This document shows, in pieces, positions 28,314-37,190 of a stretch of 64,000 nt of DNA. The first letter of the stretch is position 1; each line of letters begins with the position of its first letter. The notes below the pieces were generated by a model. That model searched no databases, had not been told where the DNA came from, and saw only the letters and a program-made list of their open reading frames with translations. This DNA comes from Stella humosa (GTDB lineage Bacteria; Pseudomonadota; Alphaproteobacteria; ATCC43930; Allostellaceae): NCBI RefSeq assembly GCF_006738645.1, contig NZ_AP019700.1:3546001-3610000 (forward strand), read 5' to 3'. The translations under genes and the position numbers were made by a program.

Positions 28314-30324
28314 GTTGCAGGCGGCCGGCTGGCAGGTCGGCATCGACATCGGCGGCACCTTCACCGACCTGGTGGCGCTGCATCCGGCAACCGGCCAGGT
28401 GCGGTCGATCAAGGTGCCGACCCAGCGCCAGGACCCGGTCGCCAGCATCGAGGCCGCACTGGCCGCCGCCGGCCTGACCGCCGACCAGGTCGACGATCTG
28501 GTGCACGGCACCACGCTCGTCACCAACGCCATCGTCGAGGACCGGGTGGAACCCGTGGCGCTGGTCGCCACCGCCGGCTTCGAGGACGTGCTGGACATCG
28601 GCCGGGCGGGTCGCCAGCACCTCTACCGCCTCGACCTGATCCCGCGCCGGCCGGCCCAGGTGCCGCCGGAGCGTCGGGTCGGGCTGGCCGAGCGCGTCGA
28701 TTTCCGCGGGCAGGCGGTGCTGGTGCCGGATGCGGTCGCCATCGCCGACGCGGTGGCCCGCGTGCGGGCGACGGGCGTCGAGAGCGTCGCCGTCTCGCTG
28801 CTGCACGCCTATGCCAACCCAGACCATGAGCGCGCGATCGCAGCCGCCCTGCGCGACGCGGTGCCTTTCCTGTCCCTGTCGCACGAGGTGAACCCCGAGA
28901 CGCGGGAGTTCGAGCGCACGGCCGCCACCGTACTGAACGCTTCCGTGATGCCGATCGCCGCCCGCTATCTCGACCGGCTGCAGCGCGAGGTGAAGGGTGC
29001 GCGCCTGCATGTCATGCATTCGGCCGGCGGCATGGCCTCGCCCGAGGCCGCCGCCCGCCGGCCGCTCGCCATGGCGCTGTCCGGCCCGGCGGCCGGCGTG
29101 TCGGCCGCGGCCCATGTCGCGGCCGAACTGGGCATCGAGCGGGTGCTGAGCTTCGACATGGGCGGCACCACCACCGACGTCTGCCTGATCGTCGGTGGGC
29201 AGGCCGAGATATCGACCGATTCCAAGCTGGCCGGGCGCCCGGCGCGCCAGCCGATGGTGGCCGTCGAATCGATCGGTGCCGGCGGCGGCTCGCTCGTCAC
29301 CTACGGCACCGGCGGCCTGTCGATCGGGCCGGAGAGTGCCGGCGCCGAACCCGGTCCCGCCGCCTACGGCCGCGGCGGCACCCGGCCGACGGTGACGGAC
29401 GCGAACGCCGTGCTGGGCTATCTCGACCCGACGCGCCGCCTGGGCGGGGCGATCACGCTGGACGTGGCGGCGGCCGAGGCGGCGCTTGCCCCACTGGCCC
29501 GCCAGATCGGCGTCGGCGTCGTGGAACTGGCGCTCGGCATCCAGCGCGTCGCCAACGCCGCCATGGTGCGGGCGCTGGCGCGGGTCACGGTGGAGCGCGG
29601 GGTCGACGGCCGGCAATGCACGCTGCTGGCCTTCGGCGGCGCCGGGCCGATGCACGCCGCCCGCCTGGCGCGCGAGTTCGGCATCGCCGAGATCGTCGTG
29701 CCACGCTTCTCGTCCAGCTTCTCGGCGCTGGGCTGCATCGTCGCCGACATGAGCTACACCCAGCAGCAGGCCGTCCGCCTGTTGAGCGCCGCCTGGGACG
29801 ACGACCGCTTCCAGGCGCTGCACGACCGCATGCTGGACGCATTGACCGCCCCCCTGCTGGCCCAGGGCCATGGCGACGACGTGGTGACGGTCGAGCGCAC
29901 CGCCCTGGTGCGCTATGTCGGCCAGAGCTACGCCGTGGAAGTGCCGTTCACGCTGCCGCTCGACCTCGACCGCCTGGGACGCGACTTTCGCCGCCGCCAT
30001 GGCGAGATCTACGGCTACGCCACCGACGAGCATTGGGAGATGCAGAGCCTGCGCATGCGGGCACTCGTCGCCCGCCGCACCGCCTTCGGGCCGGTTGCGA
30101 TTGCGGCCGAGAGAGCCGTCCCGACCAGCATCGGTCCCTGCTGGTTCGAGCCGTCGGCCCCCCACCAGACGCCGCGCTGGGATCGCGACAGCCTGCCGCC
30201 CGGCTGGCGGGTCACGGGGCCAGCCATCATCGAGGATGCCTGGTCCACCATCGTCGTGCCGCCCGGCTATGCCGCGACGAGCGACGCCATGGGCCATCTG
30301 CGGATTGCCGAGGAAGCACCATGA
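28303..30324 (+). CDS. Hydantoinase/oxoprolinase subunit A (HyuA family), pair 2
   Basis: The 673-residue protein carries the same motifs as pair 1 (VGIDIGGTFTDLVAL, DLVHGTTLVTNAI, FDMGGTTTDVCLI, IGAGGGSLV, FGGAGPMHA) but with clearly different sequence, so it is an older paralogue rather than a recent copy. A second substrate or a successive step is likely. It overlaps both the oxygenase gene before it and the B-subunit gene after it (ATGA). Confidence 0.93.
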   Translation: MTTELQAAGWQVGIDIGGTFTDLVALHPATGQVRSIKVPTQRQDPVASIEAALAAAGLTADQVDDLVHGTTLVTNAIVEDRVEPVALVATAGFEDVLDIGRAGRQHLYRLDLIPRRPAQVPPERRVGLAERVDFRGQAVLVPDAVAIADAVARVRATGVESVAVSLLHAYANPDHERAIAAALRDAVPFLSLSHEVNPETREFERTAATVLNASVMPIAARYLDRLQREVKGARLHVMHSAGGMASPEAAARRPLAMALSGPAAGVSAAAHVAAELGIERVLSFDMGGTTTDVCLIVGGQAEISTDSKLAGRPARQPMVAVESIGAGGGSLVTYGTGGLSIGPESAGAEPGPAAYGRGGTRPTVTDANAVLGYLDPTRRLGGAITLDVAAAEAALAPLARQIGVGVVELALGIQRVANAAMVRALARVTVERGVDGRQCTLLAFGGAGPMHAARLAREFGIAEIVVPRFSSSFSALGCIVADMSYTQQQAVRLLSAAWDDDRFQALHDRMLDALTAPLLAQGHGDDVVTVERTALVRYVGQSYAVEVPFTLPLDLDRLGRDFRRRHGEIYGYATDEHWEMQSLRMRALVARRTAFGPVAIAAERAVPTSIGPCWFEPSAPHQTPRWDRDSLPPGWRVTGPAIIEDAWSTIVVPPGYAATSDAMGHLRIAEEAP

Positions 30325-31901
30325 GCAACATGGTCGACCCCTTCACGGTCGAGGTCATCCGCCACGCCCTGACGGCGGCGGCCGAGGAGATGTCCTTCGT
30401 CGTCATGCGCTCGGCCCGCTCGCCGCTGCTGCGCGAGGCGGGCGACCTGTCGTCGGCCATCACCGACCACAAGGGCGACCTGATCGCCCAGGGGCGCGAC
30501 ATCCCGGTTCATCTGGGGGTGATGAGCTTCACGGTCCGCAAGTTCCTGGAGCGGGTGCCGGCCGAGCGGCTGCGGCCGGGCGACGTCTGGTTCCTCAACC
30601 TGCCCGAGGTCGGCGGCAACCACCTGCCCGACGTGAAGGCGATCCGGCCGATCTTTCTGGAAGGGAAACTCTTCGCCTTCGGCGTCAGCCTGGCCCACTG
30701 GGGCGATATCGGCGGCGCCTGGGCCGGCAGCTATTTCGCGGCCGCGACCGAGACCTGGCAGGAGGGCGTGCGCATCCCGCCCCTGCGCCTGGTCACGGCC
30801 GATGGCGTCGATGCCGAGAAGCGCGACTTCCTGCTGGCCAACATCCGCGGGCCGGCCGAACGCGAGGGCGACATCCTGGCCCAGGTGGCGGCCACTCGCG
30901 CGGCCGAGATCCGCCTGCATCGCCTGGCCGAGGAGCATGGCGCGGCCACCATCCGGGCCGCCCTCGACCGCCTCGACGACCTGTCCGAGGCGCAGATGCG
31001 CGAGGCGATATCGAGCCTGCCGGACGGCATCTATGACGGCGAAGACTTCCTCGACGATGACGGGCCGGGCGGCCAACCGGCCGGCATCCGGGTCCGGGTC
31101 GAGATCGCGGGCGACCGCGCCAGCTTCGACTTCTCGGCCACCGACGACGCCGTCGCCGGGCCGCTGAACACCACGCCCTTTGTCGCCATGGCCGCCGTCT
31201 ACTACGCCATCAAGGCCGTGGCGGGGCCGGAAATCCAGCCCAATGGCGGCTGCTACCGGGCGCTCGACGTGCGCACCCGGCCCGGCTCGATCCTGGAACC
31301 CGGCATCGACAAGCCCGTCGTCGGCGGCAACCACGAGACCTCGCAGCGCGCCGTCGACGCCATCATGCGCGCCTTCGAGCTGGCCGTGCCGGAGCGGCTG
31401 ACCGCCGGCGGCTCGACCACCGCCGGCCTGCTGATCTTCGGCGGGCCGCGGCGCGACGGCGCCATCGGCACCTTCTACGAGACCCATGGCGGCGGCGAGG
31501 GTGCGCGGACCGATCGCGACGGCGCGCCCGTGGTCCGTGTCCACCTGACCAACACGATGAACACCCCGGTCGAGATCGTCGAGGCGGAGTATCTGATCCG
31601 GGTCGACGAGCAGCGGCTGCGCACCGGCTCCGGCGGCGGCGGCCGGCACCAGGGCGGACCCGGCATGGTCCGCGCCTATACCGTCATGGGGGACGGGCTG
31701 TCGCTCACCACCATGTTCGAGCGCCGGGTCGTGCCGCCCTACGGCATGCAGGGCGGCGCCCCCGGCCTGCCCTTCCGCGCCACGCTGCATCCGGTCGCGG
31801 GCGACAGCCGAGAGCTGGGCGGCAAGGAGAACCTGAAGCTGTCCGCCGGGGACCGGGTCGTCATGGAGACTTCGGGCGGCGGGGGCTACGGCCCGGCCTG
31901 A
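30321..31901 (+). CDS. Hydantoinase/oxoprolinase subunit B (HyuB family), pair 2
   Basis: The 526-residue product has the HyuB features DPFTVEVIRHALTAAAEEMS-like start, LRPGDVWFLNLPEVGGNHLPD, HWGDIGGAWAGSY, TPVEIVEAEYLI and a terminal Gly-rich SGGGGYGPA. In place of the family NDPYxGGTH it has NLPEVGGNH, close to acetophenone/acetone-type variants, which hints at a different substrate from pair 1. ATG at 30321 overlaps the HyuA stop. It closes the large operon. Confidence 0.93.
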   Translation: MSNMVDPFTVEVIRHALTAAAEEMSFVVMRSARSPLLREAGDLSSAITDHKGDLIAQGRDIPVHLGVMSFTVRKFLERVPAERLRPGDVWFLNLPEVGGNHLPDVKAIRPIFLEGKLFAFGVSLAHWGDIGGAWAGSYFAAATETWQEGVRIPPLRLVTADGVDAEKRDFLLANIRGPAEREGDILAQVAATRAAEIRLHRLAEEHGAATIRAALDRLDDLSEAQMREAISSLPDGIYDGEDFLDDDGPGGQPAGIRVRVEIAGDRASFDFSATDDAVAGPLNTTPFVAMAAVYYAIKAVAGPEIQPNGGCYRALDVRTRPGSILEPGIDKPVVGGNHETSQRAVDAIMRAFELAVPERLTAGGSTTAGLLIFGGPRRDGAIGTFYETHGGGEGARTDRDGAPVVRVHLTNTMNTPVEIVEAEYLIRVDEQRLRTGSGGGGRHQGGPGMVRAYTVMGDGLSLTTMFERRVVPPYGMQGGAPGLPFRATLHPVAGDSRELGGKENLKLSAGDRVVMETSGGGGYGPA

Positions 31902-32003
31902 TTCAAGTCGATGGCGTGAAACGAGGGAAATACGTCGTTTGCGCCATCATCCCGCTGCACCACAGTGTCGGCCGACGCTCCGGTCCAGAGGGACATCCCG
32001 ATC

Positions 32004-33212
32004 ATGCCAAGCAGCGGCACGCGCAACACCGTGGTCCTGGCGCTCTCCCAGGCGCTTTTCACGGCCGTCATCTCCATCGACCTGACGCTGACCGGCCTGA
32101 CCGGCTATCAGCTCGCCCCCGACAAGGCGTTGGCCACGCTGCCATTCGCCCTGATCACCGTGGCGGGCGCGGTCGTCACCCTCTATGCCTCACTGCTGAT
32201 GGAGCGGATCGGCCGACGCTGGGGCTTCACGCTCGGGGCGGTCATCGGCGCCGCGGGCGGCCTGGTATCGGTCTGGGCCGTCATCCACGCCAATTTCTGG
32301 GTGTTCTGCGCCGGCACCGCGGCGGTCGGCGTGTTCCAGGCCTTCGCCCAGTATTATCGCCTGGCCGCCGCCGATTCCGTCGGCCCGGAAGCGAAGGCCC
32401 GGGCGATCTCGATCGTGCTGACCGGCAGCGTCGTGGCGGCCGTGGCCGGGCCAGCGCTGGCGGCGTGGAGCAAGGACTTCTACCCCGCGCTCTTCGCCGG
32501 CTCCTACCTGATGGTGTTCGTCCTCAGCCTCGTCGCGGCCATCCTGCTGGCGGCGGGATATCGCGACGCTGGCGACCGGCCTGCCGCCGTCGCGCCCGAT
32601 GCGGCAGCCGACCTGCCCGCCCGGCCGCTGCGGGAAGTGCTGCGCCAGCCGATTTCGCTCGCGGCCATCGCCAACAACGTCGTCGGCGGCACCGCCATGA
32701 TGCTGGTGATGACGGCGGCCCCTCTGGCTGCCGTCGGCCACCATCACAGCATCGACGACGGTGCGGGCATCATCCAGTGGCACCTCGTGGGCATGTTCGC
32801 GCCCTCGCTGGTGGCAAGCTGGCTGATCGGCCGCTTCGGCCTGCCCGCCATCCTCTATGCCGGCATGGCGATGAACCTCGCCTGTGCCGTGATCGCCGTC
32901 ACCTCGTCCAGCCTGCCCGCCTACTACGCCGCGCTGGCACTGCTGGGGGTCGGCTGGAACTTCATGTTCGTGGGCGGCAGCACGCTGCTGGCGCAATCCT
33001 ATCGCCCGTCGGAACGGGCCCGCGTGCAAGGGATGACCGAGCTGATCCGCTATGTCGCCACCGCGGCGGCCACGCTGGCGGCCGGGCCCCTGCTGCTGGC
33101 CTATGGCTGGGCCAACCTCAACCTCGCCATCCTGCCGATGCTGGCCGTTGCCGCGCTGATGACGCTGGCCTGGGCCCGCACGCTGCCGGCCACCGCCGGG
33201 CGCGCGGCATGA
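32004..33212 (+). CDS. MFS transporter
   Basis: The 402-residue membrane protein shows about twelve hydrophobic segments, motif GRRWGFTLGAVIGAAGGL after the second segment, and KAIS-like cytoplasmic loops. Its N-terminus (SGTRNTVVLALSQALFTAVIS) resembles the YcaD/NreB-type exporter or solute symporter group. ATG at 32004 follows AGAGGGAC, which is a better site than the in-frame GTG at 31965, although the latter is possible. It overlaps the GlxA-type regulator gene (ATGA). Substrate unknown. Confidence 0.87.
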   Translation: MPSSGTRNTVVLALSQALFTAVISIDLTLTGLTGYQLAPDKALATLPFALITVAGAVVTLYASLLMERIGRRWGFTLGAVIGAAGGLVSVWAVIHANFWVFCAGTAAVGVFQAFAQYYRLAAADSVGPEAKARAISIVLTGSVVAAVAGPALAAWSKDFYPALFAGSYLMVFVLSLVAAILLAAGYRDAGDRPAAVAPDAAADLPARPLREVLRQPISLAAIANNVVGGTAMMLVMTAAPLAAVGHHHSIDDGAGIIQWHLVGMFAPSLVASWLIGRFGLPAILYAGMAMNLACAVIAVTSSSLPAYYAALALLGVGWNFMFVGGSTLLAQSYRPSERARVQGMTELIRYVATAAATLAAGPLLLAYGWANLNLAILPMLAVAALMTLAWARTLPATAGRAA

Positions 33213-34186
33213 GCGCGCCCTTGGAGGTGGGGTTCCTCGTCTTCCCCCGCTTCCAGTTGCTGGACCTCAGCGGGCCGCTCGCCACCTTCGACTCGCCCGG
33301 CGGCTATCGCTGCCGGGTGCTGTCGACCGCAGGTGGGCCGGTCGCGAGTTCGGCCGGCATCGCGGTGCTGACGGAGCCCCCGGGCGACACGCAGTTCGAC
33401 ACCTTCGTCGTGGTCGGCGGCCTGGGCACCGTGGAAGCCGCCGGCACGGCCGCGATCGTCGAGATGGTGCGGCTGGCGGCTGCGCGCAGCCGGCGCGTCG
33501 CCAGCGTCTGCACCGGCGCCTTCGTGCTGGCGGCGGCCGGCCTGCTCGACGGCCGCCGGGCCACCACCCACTGGCGCCACGTCGCCCATCTGCAGCGGCT
33601 CCATCCCCAGATCCGCGTCGAGGGCGACCGCATCTTCACCCGCGACGGGGCGGTCTGGACGTCGGCCGGGATCACCAGCGGCATCGACCTGGCGCTGGCC
33701 ATGGTCGAGGAGGACCTGGGCATCGCCGCCTCGCGCGCCGTCGCCCGCAACCTCGTCGTCTATCACCGCCGCCCTGGCGGCCAGTCCCAGTTCTCGACCC
33801 TGCTGGAGATGGAGCCGGAATCCGACCGCATCCGTCGCGCTTTGGGTTTCGCGCGCGAGCATCTGGCCGAGCCGTTGCCGGTCGGGCGCCTGGCCCAGGC
33901 CGCCGCCCTCAGCCCCCGCCAATTCGGCCGCGCCTTCCTGGCCGAGACGGGCGAGACGCCGGCACGCGCCATCGAGCGCCTGCGCGCCGAGGCCGCGCGT
34001 ACCCGGATCGAGAACACGGCCGAGCCGATCGAGGCGATTGCCGCGGCGGTCGGATTCACTGATCCAGAACGCATGCGCCGGGCCTTCCTGCGCATCTTCG
34101 GGCAGCCGCCGCAAGGAATGCGTCGCGCTTCCCGGGTGTTGTCCAGCAACTCCATAATAATTCCCGCCGGTGCGATCGACGCTTGA
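33209..34186 (+). CDS. GlxA-type AraC-family transcriptional regulator
   Basis: The 325-residue product has a DJ-1/PfpI-like N-terminal domain (VGFLVFPRFQLLDLSGPLA, then VASVCTGAFVLAAAGLLDGR with the elbow Cys) and a C-terminal AraC HTH (PLPVGRLAQAAALSPRQFGR and PIEAIAAAVGFTDPERMRRA). Such regulators sense small nitrogen compounds such as glycine betaine or carnitine derivatives. Co-transcription with the MFS gene suggests that it controls that exporter or the adjacent operons. Confidence 0.92.
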   Translation: MSAPLEVGFLVFPRFQLLDLSGPLATFDSPGGYRCRVLSTAGGPVASSAGIAVLTEPPGDTQFDTFVVVGGLGTVEAAGTAAIVEMVRLAAARSRRVASVCTGAFVLAAAGLLDGRRATTHWRHVAHLQRLHPQIRVEGDRIFTRDGAVWTSAGITSGIDLALAMVEEDLGIAASRAVARNLVVYHRRPGGQSQFSTLLEMEPESDRIRRALGFAREHLAEPLPVGRLAQAAALSPRQFGRAFLAETGETPARAIERLRAEAARTRIENTAEPIEAIAAAVGFTDPERMRRAFLRIFGQPPQGMRRASRVLSSNSIIIPAGAIDA

Positions 34187-34208
34187 CCGTCCGATCGCGA
34201 ATCCCGGA

Positions 34209-34268
34209 GGATTAAATCACCGTAATCCCCGGTCTTCCGGTGAATGGTTGCGGTCGTAGTGCGACCGC
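34209..34268. promoter_or_regulatory. Inverted repeats upstream of the first TRAP operon
   Basis: The 150-base gap before the TRAP genes holds three symmetric elements: GGATTA...TAATCC (34209-34228), CACCG...CGGTG (34218-34242) and GCGGTCG-TAGTG-CGACCGC (34250-34268). Any may be a regulator site or an untranslated-leader stem. Ribosome site GGGAGGAAG precedes the start at 34337. Confidence 0.4.
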
Positions 34269-34336
34269 GGACGCCTCTGGCCACCCGTCGGCGCCGAAAT
34301 TAGGCGCGCCACAAGGCGTAGCCACGGGAGGAAGAC

Positions 34337-35335
34337 ATGATGGCTTACTCGAAGAGAGTGGCCGGGATGGGCGTTGCCGCCCTTCTGGCTTTTTCGGCGG
34401 GCGGCGTTGCCGTCTCGGCCCAGGAAATGAGCATGGGCGACGTGAACCCGCCCAAGCAGGGCACGTCGGTCGCGGCCAAGCACTTCATCGACAAGCTGGC
34501 AGAGCTTTCGGGCGGCAAGATCAAGGTCGCCCACCATCACTCGGGCGCATTGGGCGGCGAGCGCGAAGTCTCGCAGCAGATCCAGCTTGGCGCGGTCGAT
34601 TTCGGGCCGATCACCACGGCGCCGCTGTCGACGCTGATCCCCGAGATGTCGGTGTTCCAGCTTCCCTACATCTTCCGGGACTACGACCACCTCTTCAAGA
34701 CGCTCGACGGCAGCGACACGGTCGTGAAGTACTATGACGCCGTGCTGGACAAGAAGGGCCTGAAGCTCGTCGGCTTCATCGCCGCCGGCTATCGCGGCAT
34801 CTACGGCCACTACCCGATCAACGGCCTGGCCGACGTGAAGGGCAAGAAGGTGCGGGTGCAGGAGGACAAGATCTTGGTCGCCACCTTCAAGGCGCTGGGC
34901 ATGATCTCCACCCCCATCGCCTTCCCGGAGGTCGCGACCGCGCTCCAGACCAAGGTGATCGAGTTCGCCGAGGGCGGCGTCAACACTTTCTACCACAACA
35001 AGTTCTACGACATCGTGAAGTACGTGGCCGATGTCCGCCATACCCACCAGGCCGTCGCGCTCATCATGTCCAAGAGTAGCTGGGCCAAGCAGGATGCGGC
35101 CGGCAAGAAGGCGATCGAGGGTGCCTGGGCCTCGACCCGCACCTTCAACCGCGAGTTCATCCTGAACGAGGACAAGTCGATCCAGGACAATGTCCGCGCC
35201 AAGGGCGTCACCATCACCAAGCCCGACGCGGCCCCGTTCCGGGCGGCGACGCAAAGCGTCTACGAGGAGTTCTACGCCACGCCGGCCGGCAAGGACGCGC
35301 GCAAGATCGTCGATCACATCCTGGCCGTGAAGTAG
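34337..35335 (+). CDS. TRAP transporter substrate-binding protein (DctP family), system 1
   Basis: The 332-residue protein has a signal peptide (MMAYSKRVAGMGVAALLAFSA, then VSAQE) and the DctP fold: VAAKHFIDKLAELSGGKIKV, GGEREVSQQIQLGAVDFGPI, and KGKKVRVQEDKI, where the conserved Arg salt-bridges the ligand carboxylate. It binds an organic acid in the periplasm. It is followed directly by the small and large membrane subunits. A second ATG lies three bases in. Confidence 0.92.
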   Translation: MMAYSKRVAGMGVAALLAFSAGGVAVSAQEMSMGDVNPPKQGTSVAAKHFIDKLAELSGGKIKVAHHHSGALGGEREVSQQIQLGAVDFGPITTAPLSTLIPEMSVFQLPYIFRDYDHLFKTLDGSDTVVKYYDAVLDKKGLKLVGFIAAGYRGIYGHYPINGLADVKGKKVRVQEDKILVATFKALGMISTPIAFPEVATALQTKVIEFAEGGVNTFYHNKFYDIVKYVADVRHTHQAVALIMSKSSWAKQDAAGKKAIEGAWASTRTFNREFILNEDKSIQDNVRAKGVTITKPDAAPFRAATQSVYEEFYATPAGKDARKIVDHILAVK

Positions 35336-35339
35336 CTCC

Positions 35340-35861
35340 ATGGCTGGTGTTCCGGGGGGCGGCGGGCCTGAGGACGGCCCGCCCCCGGGCGCTCTCGCCC
35401 GGGCCTATGACGGCCTCGGCCATGTCGGCGGGTTCATTCTCGCCATCATGACCGCGGCCGTCTTCGTGCAGGTGGTCTTCCGCTACCTGGGCATCAATGC
35501 GATCGACGGGCTGGAGGAGATCCCGCGCTATCTCTTCATCTGGCTCGTGATGATCGGCTCGGCCGCCGCCATGTGGCGCAACGAGCACACGATGCTGGAC
35601 TATTTCGTGAAGCTGCTCGGCCCGCGCGGCCAGGCGATCGTGCGGATCATCACCTGGTCCGCCTGCATCGCCGTCTTCGTCTACCTCATCATCCTGAGCT
35701 GGACCCTGGTGCCGAACGCCCAGTACCAGACCAGCGCCGGGCTTGGCCTGCCGCTCGGCTACGTCTTCGCGGCCGTGCCCATCGGCAGCGCCCTCATCAT
35801 CGTGCCGATGATCCTGCAACTCGTCGCAGCCGTGAGGGCGCTATGGCCGAAATCCTCCTGA
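35340..35861 (+). CDS. TRAP transporter small permease (DctQ family), system 1
   Basis: The 173-residue membrane protein has a Gly/Pro-rich N-terminal head and four predicted helices, with FRYLGINAIDGLEEIPRYLF in the first loop and MWRNEHTMLDYF in the second, both DctQ signatures. It scaffolds the large permease. It starts four bases after dctP and overlaps dctM by 19 bases. Confidence 0.9.
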   Translation: MAGVPGGGGPEDGPPPGALARAYDGLGHVGGFILAIMTAAVFVQVVFRYLGINAIDGLEEIPRYLFIWLVMIGSAAAMWRNEHTMLDYFVKLLGPRGQAIVRIITWSACIAVFVYLIILSWTLVPNAQYQTSAGLGLPLGYVFAAVPIGSALIIVPMILQLVAAVRALWPKSS

Positions 35862-37129
35862 TCGTCTTCGTCATCTTCATCGTGATGGGGGCGCCGATCA
35901 GCATTTCGCTGGGCATCGGGGCGTTCGGCGCGGCCATCTTCTATCCGATCCTGAATCCCATCATCGTGCCGACCCGCTTCGTCGGCCTGCTGTCGGACTC
36001 CTACCTGCTGCTGTCGGCCCCGCTCTTCATCCTGGCCGGCAACATCGCCGCGCGCGGCGGTGTTGCCCGCGTCATCATCGACCTGGCGACGGCCGTCGTC
36101 GGCCGCTTCCGCGGCGGGCTGGCCTACGTCAACGTCGCCGACAGCATGGTGTTCGGCGGCATCTCCGGCTCGGCCGTGGCCGACGTGGCCGCACTCGGCA
36201 CGTTCCTCATCCCGCAGATGGAGCGCAAGGGCTACGACCGCGACTTCGCCACCGCGCTGACGGTGGCCACTGCCGTGGTGGCACCGATCATCCCGCCCTC
36301 GATCATCGCCGTCATCTATGCCTGGATGGCCGACCAGTCGGTGGCCGCCATGTTCGCGGCCGGCGTCATCCCCGGGCTGCTGGTCGGGCTGGGCATGGCG
36401 GTGCCGGTCTACGTCATCTCCAAGAAGCGCAACTACCCGCGCGAGAAGCCGCCGACCTTTCCGGAATTCCTGCGCGTCCTGTGGGCCGCCCTGCCCGCCC
36501 TGATGATCCCGGTCATCATCATGGGCGGCATCCTGTTTGGCCTGTTCACCCCGACCGAGGCAGCGGCCGTGGCCGCGGTCTATGCCCTGGTCGTGCCACC
36601 CATCTTCTACCGCCAGCCGAGCTGGCGGGAGCTGCCGTCGATCTTCGCCGATTCCGCCCGCCTGTCGGGGGTGATCGGGCTCATCATCGGCTTCGTCGGC
36701 GCCTTCGGCTGGGTGCTGACCTATTCCAAGTTCCCGTTCATCGTGGCCGAGGCCATCTCGCAGATCGCGCCGCACTGGTTCGTCTTCATCTTCATCGTCA
36801 TCTTCCTCTACCTGATCCTCGGCACGTTCCTCACCCCGTCTGAGATCATCCTGGTGACGGTGCCGGTGCTGCTGCCGGTGGCCGAAGCGCTGGGCGTCCA
36901 CCCGATCCATTTCGGGCTGGTCTGCGTCGTTGCGTCGGCGATCGGGCATGTCACGCCGCCGGTCGGGCTCTGCCTCTTCGTCGGCATGGCGGTCAGCGGG
37001 CTGCCGATGGAGAAGCTCGTGCCGCCTCTGTTGCCCTTCATCGCCGCCATCGTGGCGGTGCTGCTGCTGCTGGCGGTGTTCCCGGAAGTGACATTGTTCC
37101 TGCCGCGACTGCTGGGCTTCATCACATAG
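35843..37129 (+). CDS. TRAP transporter large permease (DctM family), system 1
   Basis: The 428-residue protein has the DctM pattern of about twelve helices and re-entrant loops: [53 protein letters not shown] and GHVTPPVGLCLFVG. It moves the acid across the inner membrane using the sodium gradient. ATG at 35843 is preferred to upstream in-frame codons inside dctQ. The operon ends at the strong hairpin just after the stop. Confidence 0.92.
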   Translation: MAEILLIVFVIFIVMGAPISISLGIGAFGAAIFYPILNPIIVPTRFVGLLSDSYLLLSAPLFILAGNIAARGGVARVIIDLATAVVGRFRGGLAYVNVADSMVFGGISGSAVADVAALGTFLIPQMERKGYDRDFATALTVATAVVAPIIPPSIIAVIYAWMADQSVAAMFAAGVIPGLLVGLGMAVPVYVISKKRNYPREKPPTFPEFLRVLWAALPALMIPVIIMGGILFGLFTPTEAAAVAAVYALVVPPIFYRQPSWRELPSIFADSARLSGVIGLIIGFVGAFGWVLTYSKFPFIVAEAISQIAPHWFVFIFIVIFLYLILGTFLTPSEIILVTVPVLLPVAEALGVHPIHFGLVCVVASAIGHVTPPVGLCLFVGMAVSGLPMEKLVPPLLPFIAAIVAVLLLLAVFPEVTLFLPRLLGFIT

Positions 37130-37132
37130 AGG

Positions 37133-37164
37133 AAGGGCCGCCGGGGTTTCCCCCCGGCGGCCCT
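37133..37164. terminator. Strong bidirectional terminator-like hairpin
   Basis: Arms AAGGGCCGCCGGGG and CCCCGGCGGCCCTT pair over 14 bases with a four-base loop TTTC, between the convergent dctM and TauD-type genes. The A/T ends give a short A-run before and T-pair after the stem in both directions, suitable for terminating both operons. Confidence 0.8.
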
Positions 37165-37190
37165 TCGCCACCTCCACGATCGCGGAAGGC

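Noticed and set aside
31965-32003. GTG at 31965 as start of the MFS gene
   Set aside because: There is no ribosome site before it, while AGAGGGAC precedes ATG 32004; still possible, so noted in that entry.
34250-34268. Hairpin GCGGTCG-TAGTG-CGACCGC as terminator of the GlxA gene
   Set aside because: The stem is seven bases without T-run and is closer to the TRAP start than to the regulator's stop; a regulatory dyad is more likely.
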